DNA of 64,000 nucleotides from Monilinia fructicola (lineage: Eukaryota; Ascomycota; Leotiomycetes; Helotiales; Sclerotiniaceae). Of the stretch, positions 1-11,602 are shown piece by piece. The notes below the pieces were generated by a model that ran no database searches, had not been told where the DNA came from, and saw only the letters and a program-made list of their open reading frames with translations. The number at the start of each line of letters is the position of its first letter. Positions within the stretch are counted from its first letter, which is position 1. The stretch spans positions 2,196,001 to 2,260,000 of the forward strand of contig VICG01000008.1 of the NCBI GenBank assembly GCA_008692225.1. The letters are read 5' to 3'. Position numbers and translations under genes: made by a program.

Positions 1-1
1 T

Positions 2-133
2 GAAGAACGCTACTGGATAGGCACGGGTGGTATCTTCAAGACTTGTGGATATGTCCGCGCGGATTTCTGGTCCAGAACCATGAACGGACGGGGTGTGAAT
101 CGCGCCTGTGGGAATTTGGCACCGCTGTGCTGA
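2..133 (+). CDS. possible 3' end of an unidentified gene (5' partial)
   Basis: The second forward frame is open from the window edge to a TGA at 131-133 and gives 43 residues rich in Gly, Arg, Cys and aromatics (for example GGIFKTCGYVRADFW). The reading looks protein-like, but no family is recognisable and no start or splice site is visible. A longer reading in another frame (43-363) is AT-rich towards its end and looks less like protein. It could equally be a chance open stretch. Confidence 0.25.
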   Translation, partial: EERYWIGTGGIFKTCGYVRADFWSRTMNGRGVNRACGNLAPLC

Positions 134-493
134 GCGGAGTGATGGATCGATGTGAGCCGCAGATCAAAGGACGCCGGCGTGAGGCTCGAGGAATCAAACC
201 ATCCATTGCACGAGTGTTGAAGGTCGTGCTAGCAGAAGATAATCACCGTTTGTTCACTCAACATCATGGCAAAGTTAGATGCGCGAAAAGAATAATTTTT
301 ATTTCATGTAAATTTCCGTCTCTGATGATCCTGAGGATCAAGCCTATATACCACTATTGCTAATATATACAAAACATGAAGATAAACCCCACAATCCAAA
401 CCCAACATAGCACAAAAGGTGCCCTGTAATTTTCTTTTATTTCGCTCTGAGCGTGGTCTTGCCAATCGGTGTATCGAGGCTACGTGTGCCCAA
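134..493. other. intergenic, probable convergent 3' regions
   Basis: This stretch lies between the possible plus-strand gene end and the stop codon of the minus-strand cellobiohydrolase. It is AT-rich in its middle (290-420), as expected for 3' untranslated DNA. I see no gene, RNA or repeat in it. Confidence 0.5.
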
Positions 494-2381
494 TTATGCG
501 GAGACACATTGGGAGTAGAATGGGTTTTGCTCGACACATTTGCCCTCGGCGCAGGTCTTGCCACCGGTGCAGTTGCCGTAAAGGGGAACGGATCCAGAGG
601 AGGCGGTGGTGGCTGGGGCAGCGGCGGAGGTAGCGATGACGGTTGGGGCGGCGACGGAGGTCTGGAAGGTGCTGGATGCGCTGACCTTGGAGCACTTCTT
701 CTTGGTGGCGGTGCTGGATGCAGCTGGGGCAGAGGCAACTGGGGCAGAGGCAACTGGGGCAGATGAAGCTGGAGCAGATGCAACTGGGGCAGATGAAGCT
801 GGAGCAGAGGCAACTGGGGCGGATGAAGCTGGAGAGCAGAGGCAACTGGGGCGGATGAAGCTGGAGCAGAGGAAGCTGGGGCAGATGAAGATGCAACGCT
901 AACTACGGCAGCGACAGGAGACTTAGCGGCAGTGGTAGCAGGAGCAGAGCTGGATGCGGAACCGGAAGAGCTACCGATGATGGGGCCTTGAAGGTAGATC
1001 CGATTGGTCCGTATTTGATGCCGGAGAAAGTAACATAGGCAGATCCAGAAGCAGCCTCAACATCAGCAGGAGCACCAGAGGTGGCAGCGCAAGATCCACG
1101 AGCAACACCTGGAGCGGTGGCATCCTTGGAGGCTGGGTAGGCAGAGTCGAGCCAGAGCATGTTTACGTTGTAGTCATCCCAGATGGAGAGAACAAGAACC
1201 ATACCAGCAGCCATCTTCTTACCCATAGCAGCCATACCTCCCTTCTTGGTGAAGTAGTCAACATCGCCGAAAGCAGTCTTTTGGGCGGAGCAGAAGTCAT
1301 CAGTGATAGAGTTTCCAGAGACACCAGAGATATCGGAGTTTGGTTGTTCAAAGACAACATCGCCTTGAACGTAGAAACGCTTTGATCTCGGTGAGAGTTC
1401 CGGTTTCGGTTCCGTCATCAGTGATGAATTGGGTAACAACGCTGAACTCCTTGGTGGTGTCAATGGTCTTTCCACTTCCGTAGAAAGTGGTGTTACCCAT
1501 ACGGTATGGGTTGAAATCACATCCATCGGCATCACAGACACCAGTGTTTGCGGTACAGTCATCACCAGTGCAAGAGGTTTGACCCTCAGTTGTGCAGACG
1601 TGAGGAGTAAGAGCCTGGGACATAGAGTTGGCTTCCCAGACATCGAACTCGGAGCAGCAGGATCCGATGTTACCGGTTCCAGAGTTGGCAGAGTTGCTAT
1701 CAGGCTTCCAGCCGACGTTGTTGGCCTATTGAAATAATTAGTTCTGAGTCTCTGTGAGTGGCACCTGTGAAAACTTACAGTTCCATTGACGAACTTCATG
1801 TCTTGAGGACATTGAGCATCGCAATAACCAGTACCATATTTGGCACCAGCCTTGTTGGTAGGGTACTTGGACATTCCTCCGTCTTTGTCCATAGGAACGA
1901 AGTAAAGAGCACCGTTGAGACCGCAAGGAAGTTTGGACACATCAACAGTGAAGGTGAACTCGTTACCCAAAAGAGCAAACTCCTTGTAGGTGGTCTCAGA
2001 GTCCATGAGGTATGTACGGGAACCAACGTTGCTTCCGGTAACGAAGCTAAGCTTCAAGGAGTCGCCGCTTGAGGTGATACCGTATGTTCCTGCATAATCA
2101 GCACCATCGAGAGCACAGTTGGCGGTACATGTTGCTGCATCTGGGCAGAGGGTGGCATCCCAAGTGTTACCAGTGTAGCAGTTGGTGGAGCCGGAAGTCG
2201 AGTGAAGCCATCTCCAGTTGGCATCGAGAACAATGCTGTCGTTCTCATCGGTACATGTTCCACCACTGGCACACTTTTGAATAGTCAAGGCGGGGTGGTT
2301 TTCGGCATTCAAAGTTCCAACTTGTTGGGCGCCGGCGCCGAGAAGGAATGAGAAAGTTGCAAGCACAGCTGCGGAATACAT
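494..2381 (-). CDS. secreted GH7 cellobiohydrolase with CBM1-like C-terminus, frameshifted in this sequence
   Basis: Family GH7 reducing-end cellobiohydrolase, which releases cellobiose from cellulose outside the cell. Exon 1 is 1779-2381, the intron 1726-1778 (GTAAGT...TAG), exon 2 is 494-1725. Residues 1-18 form a signal peptide, and cleavage would expose the family's usual QQVGTL N-terminus. After the intron comes [14 protein letters not shown], the GH7 catalytic ExDxxE motif. A Ser/Ala/Pro tandem-repeat linker (about 715-950) leads to a CBM1-like end ([19 protein letters not shown], then NPFYSQC). The frame breaks three times: one extra T at 1381-1383, one base short in the G4 at 982-985, and an extra AG at 832-835. 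Read literally, translation stops at 1348 and loses the rest of the catalytic domain and the binding module. It is either a pseudogene or an intact gene carrying assembly errors. The start at 2381 is fixed by the signal peptide. Confidence 0.85.
718..900 (-). repeat. tandem repeat encoding the Ser/Ala/Pro linker of the cellobiohydrolase
   Basis: Imperfect repeats of about 15 and 30 bp built on GCAACTGGGGC and AGATGAAGCTGGAGC (plus strand). On the coding strand they give [10 protein letters not shown] repeats, the flexible linker between catalytic and cellulose-binding modules. A 2-bp duplication (AG, 832-835) breaks the period and the frame. Confidence 0.8.
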
Positions 2382-2500
2382 CTTGAATGAATGTGGATTG
2401 AAAAAATGAATGTAAGTTGCGAAAGAGCGACAAGAACAAAAGAATGTAGAGAAGTACAAGACTGTGATGAGGAAGTTAATTCATGGAGGTACTCTACACC

Positions 2501-2507
2501 TTATATA
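2501..2507 (-). promoter_or_regulatory. putative TATA box of the cellobiohydrolase gene
   Basis: The minus strand reads TATATAA about 120 bp upstream of the ATG at 2381, a typical distance for a strongly regulated secreted-enzyme gene. Confidence 0.45.
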
Positions 2508-5500
2508 GTCTGCTCCATGCCTCACAAGTATGCAAACGACTTGATGTAGAGTGGATCCACACTACCTTATTCGAAATAAAGTAATTGGAGACGTACCAGG
2601 GAATCGAAATGACCGAAAATATTGACTACATCGCTTAGGTCACTTAACCAACCGCCCAACTTTCAATCCATGTAAAACCGCCACTATAAGAAAGATCTAC
2701 TAAAAGGGATGAAAGGAACGACTGGTTTGATTCTGCAAACTTTGACAAGCGAACTAATCTAAACCGTTACCGAAGTGGATAGATGATGAGCGAGATGACA
2801 AGGCTCAATCTTCATGTTTCCAAAGGAGCCGTTTAACTCTATTCGAGTACACTAGTCTGGAATAATTGGGCGGCGATATTGAATTTTACTCCACCAGACC
2901 AGATCCTTAATCAATTTTTTTCGAAATGAGGTCTTCACTTTAGGTTTCTAACCCCGCAAAGCTGTTTAAGATGATCGGTTAGAGTGTGCTTGTACAGGAT
3001 GCTTGTATGGTTGTTCTTTATGCGATCTGTTTGAACTTGAACCTTAAGGTGGAAACCGAGAAAAATCTAATCGGGATTATCGGTGCAGCCCTTCTTTTAG
3101 CGGATATCTATGCAACGTTAGCTTTTCATTCGTTTCACATATATGATAGCCTACTTGTGTAGATATCCGAGGTTAAACCTATCCTGGACTGATATCCGAG
3201 CTAAATTGAAACAGAAGGCCGTTTCAATTTTTCCGATTGGTAGATAGCCGCGCTTCTTTTCATCCAATTTCATTTGAGATGGGATTCTTGTTTTGAATAG
3301 AAGATTCGGGAAGCGGCGTGGTGCTGGTACCATCAACTGTATGATCTTGGGATCCTAACCCAAGGCTCAAGGGGAATTTTGAGCGAACGAATGAGAAGCT
3401 TACAACCATTTTCCAAACAACGCCTTATGCAATCAAGAAAGGGGGGAGGCATGTATTATCGTCCAAAAGAATACAGTAAGATAGGCCTCCATTGACGGAT
3501 TCGGGTCATTTGCCTACCAAGTATTACATCATATGGTGTATGTGGATGTGTTGAATTAATTGAATCAATGGAATATGCTTTTGAGACTTTGATGAAGATG
3601 GAGTTTGTGGGGTACAGGTAGGGAGGGAGGGAGGGAGGGAGGTAGGTCCTGTACAGAGTATGTAGATACAGTACATACAAATATACTGTACTACCCATCT
3701 AGGTATACCGGCAGCTTTGTGCAACAAGTGTGTGTTTGTGTTTGTGTTTGTGCCCTAATTAGATCAATAATGCCACACTTTGACCTCACGCCACAGCGCC
3801 ACACCATGCCAAGCTTAACGGCTGCCCCTTAAAAATAATTTACGTAGTACTCATCAAAGACATTTTGGCTTTACTCCCGAGGTCATCAGAGACATATTGG
3901 TAAACGCTCCTGTCATTTCACAACTGAACTTTTTTTTAATTCTCCTAATTTCCATGGAATCCACTCTGTTGATACAAACCAATGAAAGTCTTCAAATAAC
4001 CTTAAATCCCAAATCGATTGGAACACAAATGCGGTTAGCGACCGTTAATCTCTCGAATCCTTTGGGAAGCTTATTAAAGGGGAACCTTGAAGTATTGAGC
4101 CTAGATGTCTGGTCTAAAGTGGTACTGCATCAGTATGATGTAAGAATATCAGTGTCAGGGAGGAAGTTTGCATGAACTGACATGTTCCGGACTCCGGAGA
4201 GCCGTAACTTAACCGCATACCTCCTAGCATAAGATTAGAGGATGCCGAAATCAGGACTGTGAACTCAATTTCATGGAGTTGTACGACTAGAAGTTTACGG
4301 AAAGTTCCTGCCATGGTTTTTCATTTAGCCAGAACTCCTCAACCGAGGTCAGCGATGTGCCTCGGAGCACCGAGTACAGAGTGCTACTCCTTTCCTCTGT
4401 ATACTGGGGGAATGACGATGAAAGGAAATACAATGTCGAGGTATGCCTAGAGGTGTGTTTTATGAGGGTTAAGTATGTACTGCGAGGCATTTATTCATGG
4501 GAATCATGGACATCATGGATCTGAGTAAAAACTGTGTGGCTCATGAAAATATTGATATCGAGAACGAAAATTGAAAGGGAAAAGGCGTGTAGGAGCAGTA
4601 TTGACTGCTAAGGTTTGCAGTCATTTGAGCTCTCGACTATTCTTCCCAATAGGTTCCTAGGCATTTGCTCTAGTAGACCAGTTCTCTCAAGCGCGAATTG
4701 GTTCTGGTATTTTCTTCATCCTTCTAGCGATAGCGTCCTAATCAAATGGACTGGTGAGTTTCAAACTAATCTACTGGTGCCACACTATCTTTCTGGAGAG
4801 TTATAGTCTCGAGGGCTGGCTGTGGTGCACTCTGACTGACAGTCCAATCTAGGGGTTTCAACATTAATCAAAAAAGTCCTCCGTCGATTCACCTTGAAGG
4901 TCAACGGCAACATGAACCTTCATGATTGCAGCTGACGTCTTCAAAGTAATGTGCGCTTCCGAATATCGGTCAGCCTTGTTCACTTTCGATCTGTACAATG
5001 CGAGCCCAATACGCGATACCACCTGATGGATTCGTAGTTATGTCTACGCTCGTATCAAACCTCTCTGGCGAAAGAACTCCAAATACCGGTACATCAGGGC
5101 AGTTTTCTATATCTGAGGATCAAATACTAGTCACACTGCGCCCCAAGAATAAACACTTCGATAAATTCTGGATTTTGGGACGATAAAGTTGAACATACCT
5201 TGGAAATCTGGATACTGGCTTTGCATATTTCCGTCAATCTTTACTCAAAAGCCTAGGTGATTGGTTTAACAGTAAGATTATCTGAGGCGTCGATCAACCT
5301 AGTATTCCAAAAGATAAGGAAGTTCAAATTGTGGGGAAGTTGAGAAATGCCCAGTGGATATTCACTTTATTTGCCTTTCTGTTGAACTATATTGATATTG
5401 AGAACATTGGATGTATCTATACTAACGCGAAGTTCATGTAACCGAGCATCCGGGGTATTTTCACCTGAGTAGCGCCGTCGCTGATGGCCGGGATGAGAGG

Positions 5501-6138
5501 CTGGTCTCTGGGTATGCATGCAAAATCCACTACTTTGTGCTCCAAGTTGGGTTCTAAGTCAATGATAAAACATTCTACACTCCTAACACTGTTCAAAGAC
5601 TATTGAAGGGTGTCATGCTCATGGCTCTTCTTTTGTATCCCTTGGTTTGATGGAAGTCGGCACTACTTCGAGACCAGATCCAGTGATCTAATGTATTCCA
5701 GATTTTCAAATACGATATACATTTGGTACACATAGCAAAGTTCTATTCTTCTACAACGTTAGTAGCATATAAAGAAACGCAGTCTATCGCCGATGTTGAA
5801 TGTCAAATTGATCGGTTGGATGTCCCAAGATGGACACACATGATATAGCCAGTGACATCAAAGGTTGTGTCATGGGAATAGATCCTATTATTATATGTAT
5901 TGACAAGGGGTTTAAAGGCAGGCTTGATTATCGAGAGTTTCCGGTCAGAAGAAAAAAGACGGGAGTTGAGATAAGCAAATAGAAAAGTGGGAAGGCAAGA
6001 TAGGAGGTCAAGAACAAGCCAAGAGTTGACCTCGATGAAAATGGATATAATCAGTGCTACGGAATATTTGAGGTGCAAGTAGCTAACAATTGTATTTTCG
6101 ATGTTTCTAATATCATCATCACGAAAAGGTCTGTCTCT

Positions 6139-6459
6139 CTAACTCAGCAGATCACCGCTTTCACTATTCATCCTAATTTGAACTTTGGAAAGGTTTGTTC
6201 CTTCAGTCCATGATGGCGAATTCTGCAGGACTCTGGGCCCATTTCGACCATTTAGATCCGTGGTATCAACGTTTTCGCACTCGCTCTTGATCGTTGGAGT
6301 ACTTTTATCGATTGAATAGATCATCTTGTAGGGTTTCTTACACTCCAGACTAGCTTTTGCAGATATCATTTCAGAATGTAACATTTTCTCAGATGGATAG
6401 TCAATCAAGATCGAGGCGGGAATACCGATTTGCAGATGAACTGAAACTTTTGTAGGGGT
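6139..6459 (-). CDS. possible exon or gene remnant, unknown
   Basis: An open minus-strand frame of about 107 codons with balanced, non-repetitive composition ends at 6139-6141. It contains stretches such as KVSVHLQIGIPASILID and SWTEGTNLSKVQIRMNSES. The only internal ATGs lie well inside, and no upstream exon or clear splice site was found. I do not recognise the protein. It may be a relic exon or chance. Confidence 0.2.
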   Translation of the reverse strand, partial: TPTKVSVHLQIGIPASILIDYPSEKMLHSEMISAKASLECKKPYKMIYSIDKSTPTIKSECENVDTTDLNGRNGPRVLQNSPSWTEGTNLSKVQIRMNSESGDLLS

Positions 6460-7323
6460 TCATTGAGATTTAACGCCAGTAATTGATCCCCCTGCCCGTA
6501 TCAAGGAACACTTCATCTAGGCAATCTTCAACTTCTTACCAAAGCAGTATTGACTACGCTGCTTGATGAGGGGCAAGTGGACTCAATTGGGATGGAATTG
6601 AAGATGGAGTAATTTAACTTTCTGACTTGCAATAAGGGATATGCACTCCCTCATATACCCAGATATTTCCTACGTTCTACCAGTCCATTGCGAAGACATA
6701 ACTGCCTGAGTGAGCATAAAAATGGTAAAACACGACTAACATATAGCTGATATGTGATGATGTATGTGTATGGCTCAGGTTCCAGTTTGAATTAAGAAGG
6801 GATAACTGGTTGTGTAATACCGGAAGTTTATAAATTGCAATATATGATTACATTGGGCGACTAAAAGGTATGTGCAGCGTCTAGAACTCCCTAGATACGG
6901 ACCAAATATAATCATCCACGAATACATTAGAAGAAAATGATCCATGGATACTCATGATCAATCAGACCGGATTCTTGACCGGAATTGCCGCCTCGGCTCG
7001 GCCCGGGAATCTGACCCCCTGTTTAACGGAGAAACACGTGACCATAGAAAATAAATGAGAAAGTAAGTTCCTTTAATGAACCAGGAGAGAAGATGGGATA
7101 TTGAGTGTAAATTAAATGTATTGGGGAGCTTTCAGGGGCTAGAGGGAAGGTACAAATGTAGCAAAGATAACGTATGATTGAGGAAACACATAACAAATAG
7201 CCGCCAATACATGGAACTCTTCAATTCATGAAAGAATAATAATATGAGCCTAACAAAACATCAAGCAGAAGAATCTGATGATATCGCCTCATATACATCA
7301 GATCCCAATTGAACCTTCTTCTT

Positions 7324-7385
7324 CATACATACATACATACATACATACATACATACATACATACATACATACATACATACATACA
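7324..7385. repeat. (CATA)n microsatellite
   Basis: About fifteen near-perfect copies of the tetranucleotide CATA. Confidence 0.95.
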
Positions 7386-7714
7386 GTATACCAAGGCTGC
7401 TTCATACATTTCCAGCATGCTTAAGACACTCCGCGGGGAATTGCACATATGCTGGGCTGGCGTGTTCATGTTGACAACAACCTCATTTGCTGTTGGCTCT
7501 GCCCAAAAGGTTCTAGAAGAGGCATTAGTTGGTCTAAACGTCCCGTCCCGTCCTCATGCTGGACATTGGACGTGTACAAACTGGAAGAGTTTAAAAATAA
7601 CCTTGGAAACCTCGTATTCTTATAGCCCAGAGTGAAATAGATGAATGATATATGAAGTATACGGATGATATATGATATACTTTGGACGATGAGGTTAACT
7701 TGATGGATGTTTGG

Positions 7715-7741
<27 letters not shown>
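7715..7741. repeat. (AC)n microsatellite
   Basis: A perfect AC dinucleotide tract of about thirteen units, followed by a TATA/TGTA-rich stretch. Confidence 0.95.
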
Positions 7742-7747
<6 letters not shown>

Positions 7748-8335
7748 TGTATGTATATGTGTATGTGTAGATAACGACCATTGAAGACGGGGTGCTTGAA
7801 TACCTACCTAGGTAGACAGACTAATGACGATGGATGGATGATGGCGGTGGTTGGTGGTTGGTTGTTGGTTGTTGGTTGATCATCGCTTGTGCTGGCTGGT
7901 TGGTTTGTCTATCGAAGTCTCAGTCTCTGTGCTGACTAATATCAACCATCGATCGGTGTTTATGTCACCGAAGAAGAAGAAGAAGTCGAAGCGCAAGGTA
8001 ACCTTAACCCATCTTGGATTTCAGCCTCTGATAAACTTTAATGCTCAATATTACAGCTTGAGAGCTATCAACCACAACGCACCTCCCTTCTAACCCCAAT
8101 ACATGCAATTAAGTGTGCCGGTTTCGCCCTTGACAATTTGCTCTACATTCTAAACATAGAGGTAACCACCCCAGTCGCTATTGCAAAATAACTTTCATTG
8201 AGCGCGGGCGCTACATCATACCCGTTTTTGAACGCCACTGCATGATCTGTCACGAATTCTTTGACTTGACACCTTTCCCCCAGATCGCCCTTCAGCCCGT
8301 CGCAACTCAACCGATACCTTTAGTAGCTTTTCAAA

Positions 8336-10505
8336 ATGGGTCCCCGCCAACGCAGAGATTTGGTTGTAAGACGAAGACGGGTTGAGGACGAGGGCGATGA
8401 GGAGGGAGCTCATGATATTGCTGAACTCGATGATGATTCTCTTTCAGAAGGCTCAATAATTAGTGATGAAGAAGACACACATGACGGCGATGAACTTATC
8501 GATGGCGATACTGCAACTATACAGGAATCCGAATCAGTCAAAATCAATGGAAACAAATCAGATGGTGGACAGAAAAAAGCTAGCAATGGTACTACTGGAG
8601 CTTCTAAATTCACAAATGCTGCCAATGATATGGAGATGATGGTCAACGGGCCCAAAGGTTCTGAACCTACAGAAACCGTACAATTTGAGGAATTTCGAGA
8701 AAACGAGAGCACAGATGTTCCTTCACCGGCTATCGTCACATCTACTGCTCAAATGGATCGACCACAAGAACAACCTCACGAAAGACGAAGAAGAGAACAT
8801 GAGGAATACAAGAAAAAGAGAGATGCGGATCCAGCGTTTGTGCCGAATAGAGGAGCGTTCTTTATGCACGATCATCGTCATGCTGGTCCTGCGGCGAATG
8901 GTTTTCGGCCATTTGGCAGGGGCAGAGGTGGTCGGGGCCGGCCCGGTATTGGAGGCCATATGCACCTATCAAGTATATCATCATCGTCTTTTCTTTCATG
9001 ATTTGGAAACTCTGCTAACATCTTCTAGTCATATCCCACAACCTCTGGAACCCACCGATGTTCAATGGGCACACGATATGCACGAAGTAATAACTGAATC
9101 CATACCAGCATCTACAAATGGAACTTCAAATGGAGCTCAAAGAGGTCCAGCACCAGCTCCAAAATCTGCACCGCTCAATCGATCACTTTCGACTACGAAA
9201 CACATTGGAAATGTACAAATCCGTGTATTCTTTGCAGATATGGAGAAGCCTGTAGTATTTCCTGGAATTCCAGTGAAGCAATATACGCGTTTGCCTGATC
9301 ATCGACCGCCTCTTCGTCGAGATAAGCCAGTACGTATATCGTTACCTGATCATCCACCACGTTACATATTCCCTGCTGTCGATAGATCATTTATATTTAT
9401 ACCAAGAGCAATGCGACCTAATCAACAAGGATTTGGTGGACGTGGCAGAGGAAGGGCTGGCCTTGGATCCGTTGGTGGTTATTCGAGACGTACAAGTGTT
9501 TTCGGTGGAAGCGTTTACGGAAGTACATATACTCCAAGTGTTGCAATGAGTCGTCGCTCGTCTCTTGCACGAGAGGTCAATCGAGAATCACTCGTCTCGC
9601 CAAGCGGATCCACGATGTCTAGGCCACAAATATCGATGGATTCATCAAGACCTGTAGTAAAATTACCGCCGTCAAGTCAAGCTACACAACCTCAACATTT
9701 CCAGGCTCCCGAATCTGGGGTAATCAATGGATCTCCACAAGTCTCGTCCCTTGATAACGTTCCCCGTCCTCAAACCTACCCACTTCCGCAGAAACCAACT
9801 CTCCGTGAAAACCGCCCAAATACTATACCAATGCATCAACCTCGGCCTCAAAAGACCGTCTCTGTTGCCGACATCGAATCACCTGCATCTATGTCATTTA
9901 ATCCTCCCCAACAAACACAACAGCCTTTTCATCAACAAGTCCCCATTCAAATCAATGGTAATAGTTACTCGCATGATACTACTCAGCATTCCAGACAAAC
10001 ATCTTATCCAAGCCAAGCTTCAACTGGTACACCATTGTCACAAATTCCAGAAAGGGCTATTCACGCACCAGCTTTTCAACCCAATCCTTATCAACAACCA
10101 GCTTCTAACTACTACCCCCAAAATTATCCTGTCTTGCAGGCTCCTCAAGGCTATTACTACCCTCAAACTTTTAATGCACCTATGGCTTCTGCAGCGGGTA
10201 CAACTCCTTTTGTACCTGGCCAACAGCAGCCACAGCAGACATATAATCAACCGGCACCTCAGACTACCGACACCTCGACCTCACAAGCACCTCAAAATCT
10301 AGTGGCTCAAGAAGTCAATGGAATGGTGTACTATTACGATGCCGCACAAATCCCATCGGTACCAAATTTCCCAGGCTATCAGCAACCTCAACAATATCCC
10401 ATGCAACAAGTGGGTGGTGTAGTTGGCATGGGTGGAATGATGACACCAAGTCCAGATGGATTCTATTATCCGCAGCAACAAGGTGTGGTCTACTACCCAC
10501 AATAA
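8336..10505 (+). CDS. Btz/CASC3 (MLN51)-type exon-junction-complex protein
   Basis: Homologue of Barentsz/CASC3, which binds eIF4A3 in the exon junction complex through the SELOR (Btz) domain and acts in mRNA surveillance and localisation. The N-terminus is basic then acidic. From about residue 165 comes the hallmark DPAFVPNRGAFFMHDHR, followed by RGG-like GRGRGGRGRPG. After an intron (8973-9028, branch GCTAAC) comes IPQPLEPTDVQWAHDMHE, then a long Gln/Pro/Tyr-rich disordered tail to the stop at 10503-10505. Exon 1 and exon 2 are out of phase by one base as written. Adding one C at the CC 8956-8957 gives GIGGPYAPIN joined in frame to HIPQPLEPTD, so a missing base is likely. Corrected length is about 704 residues. 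The start has a good context (AAAATGG). Confidence 0.85.
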
Positions 10506-11602
10506 CGACTTTTTATATCTACCTTCCCACTACCTGCATTCACGATCTGCAAGTCACGTCTTTATAGTCTCTTTTATTGCCTTCAGCTATTTTATTCGTA
10601 TTTCCTGAAGCGTTGTTTTTTAATATCGTCTCGTACTTATGGGTTCGACTGCGCAAAAAAAAGATATATCATGTTCTTTCTTCAGAAGCAGGAGTTCGAC
10701 TTCTCATATCATATTTTGTATTAGGGATGACAATTCAATCTTTTGATTTGTTGGCATGGTTTTTTTATTGGTTGCAAGTTAGAGCCTTTGCTATGGTTTT
10801 CAGCTTTACTCTATTGCATTTCGATCTCTGATACGGTCTTCTCGTCTTGTTATGATGTGTTCTCGCAATGATAATGGCCGTGGTGTTTCGATCGGAACAC
10901 ATGGAGATCTCTTTTCGATGGACGCGTGGTAGTGGGATGGCCTTCTGCATTGGATCGAAGCTTATGTTTGCTGTTAGCGAGCGGGTGGAGTCATGGATCA
11001 TGAGAAACAGAGTCGTTGGTTGTGGATGATGAAGTAGGAGTACCTATTACATAGCGAGGATTATTATGGATGAACTTGCATGTTAGTGGAACGAATAGGG
11101 GAATGGATATGCTACCATGTCCGTTCATGATACATCAATTGAATTACCTTTTTTGATGTCAACCACCTCTCTTCTGTTTTGAGATTTTTCAAGTGATGTG
11201 ATCATGTCCTAGAGTAGGGATTTGCATTGGAGATTAAAGCCAACTTAACTTTAATTGTGAAGTGTGAACTTGACCTGAAGCTCAAACTAGTGAATTAGTT
11301 CATGTTCCGCATAAAGGTCACATGTTAGGTAGTATCAAGCAAGGTTCAGTATTCTCAATCCTCTGGGTGATTGAGCAGGACTAGAATTGTCAAATCAGTC
11401 CATACAATCAAATATTAGTAGCACTTCTCAATCTTGCCAGATCAATCATCTTTACCACCACAAACGACAACACCGAGTCGATATCATCCAAAGGTGAGAG
11501 CTAATTGCGCCGCAGCGTCTTGATTCTTTCGCTTAGAACTAGTAATACAATGGGTATGCCTCATGCAGGGACCCCAAAAATCACAAACGAGCCACCACCA
11601 AT
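10506..11602. other. intergenic, convergent 3' region
   Basis: Lies between the stop of the Btz-type gene and the stop of the minus-strand family A gene. The first 300 bp are T-rich and probably 3' UTR. No coding frame, RNA gene or repeat is apparent. Confidence 0.5.

Larger units (their letters stand above)
2508..8335. other. long intergenic region with simple repeats and no convincing gene
   Basis: Only short, poorly protein-like frames are visible. The region holds a GGGA tract (3620-3642), TGTGTT repeats (3729-3752), a CATA tract (7324-7385) and an AC tract (7715-7741). One open minus-strand stretch at 6139-6459 looks more protein-like and is listed separately. The last 200 bp are the 5' flank of the Btz-type gene. 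Confidence 0.5.

Noticed and set aside
304..813. Pro/Leu/Gln-rich minus-strand frame
   Set aside because: It is the shifted frame of the cellobiohydrolase linker repeat; the CBM1-like sequence in another frame explains the DNA.
8685..9001. Upstream extension of the exon-2 frame of the Btz-type gene
   Set aside because: Overlaps the clearly coding SELOR-domain exon in another frame.
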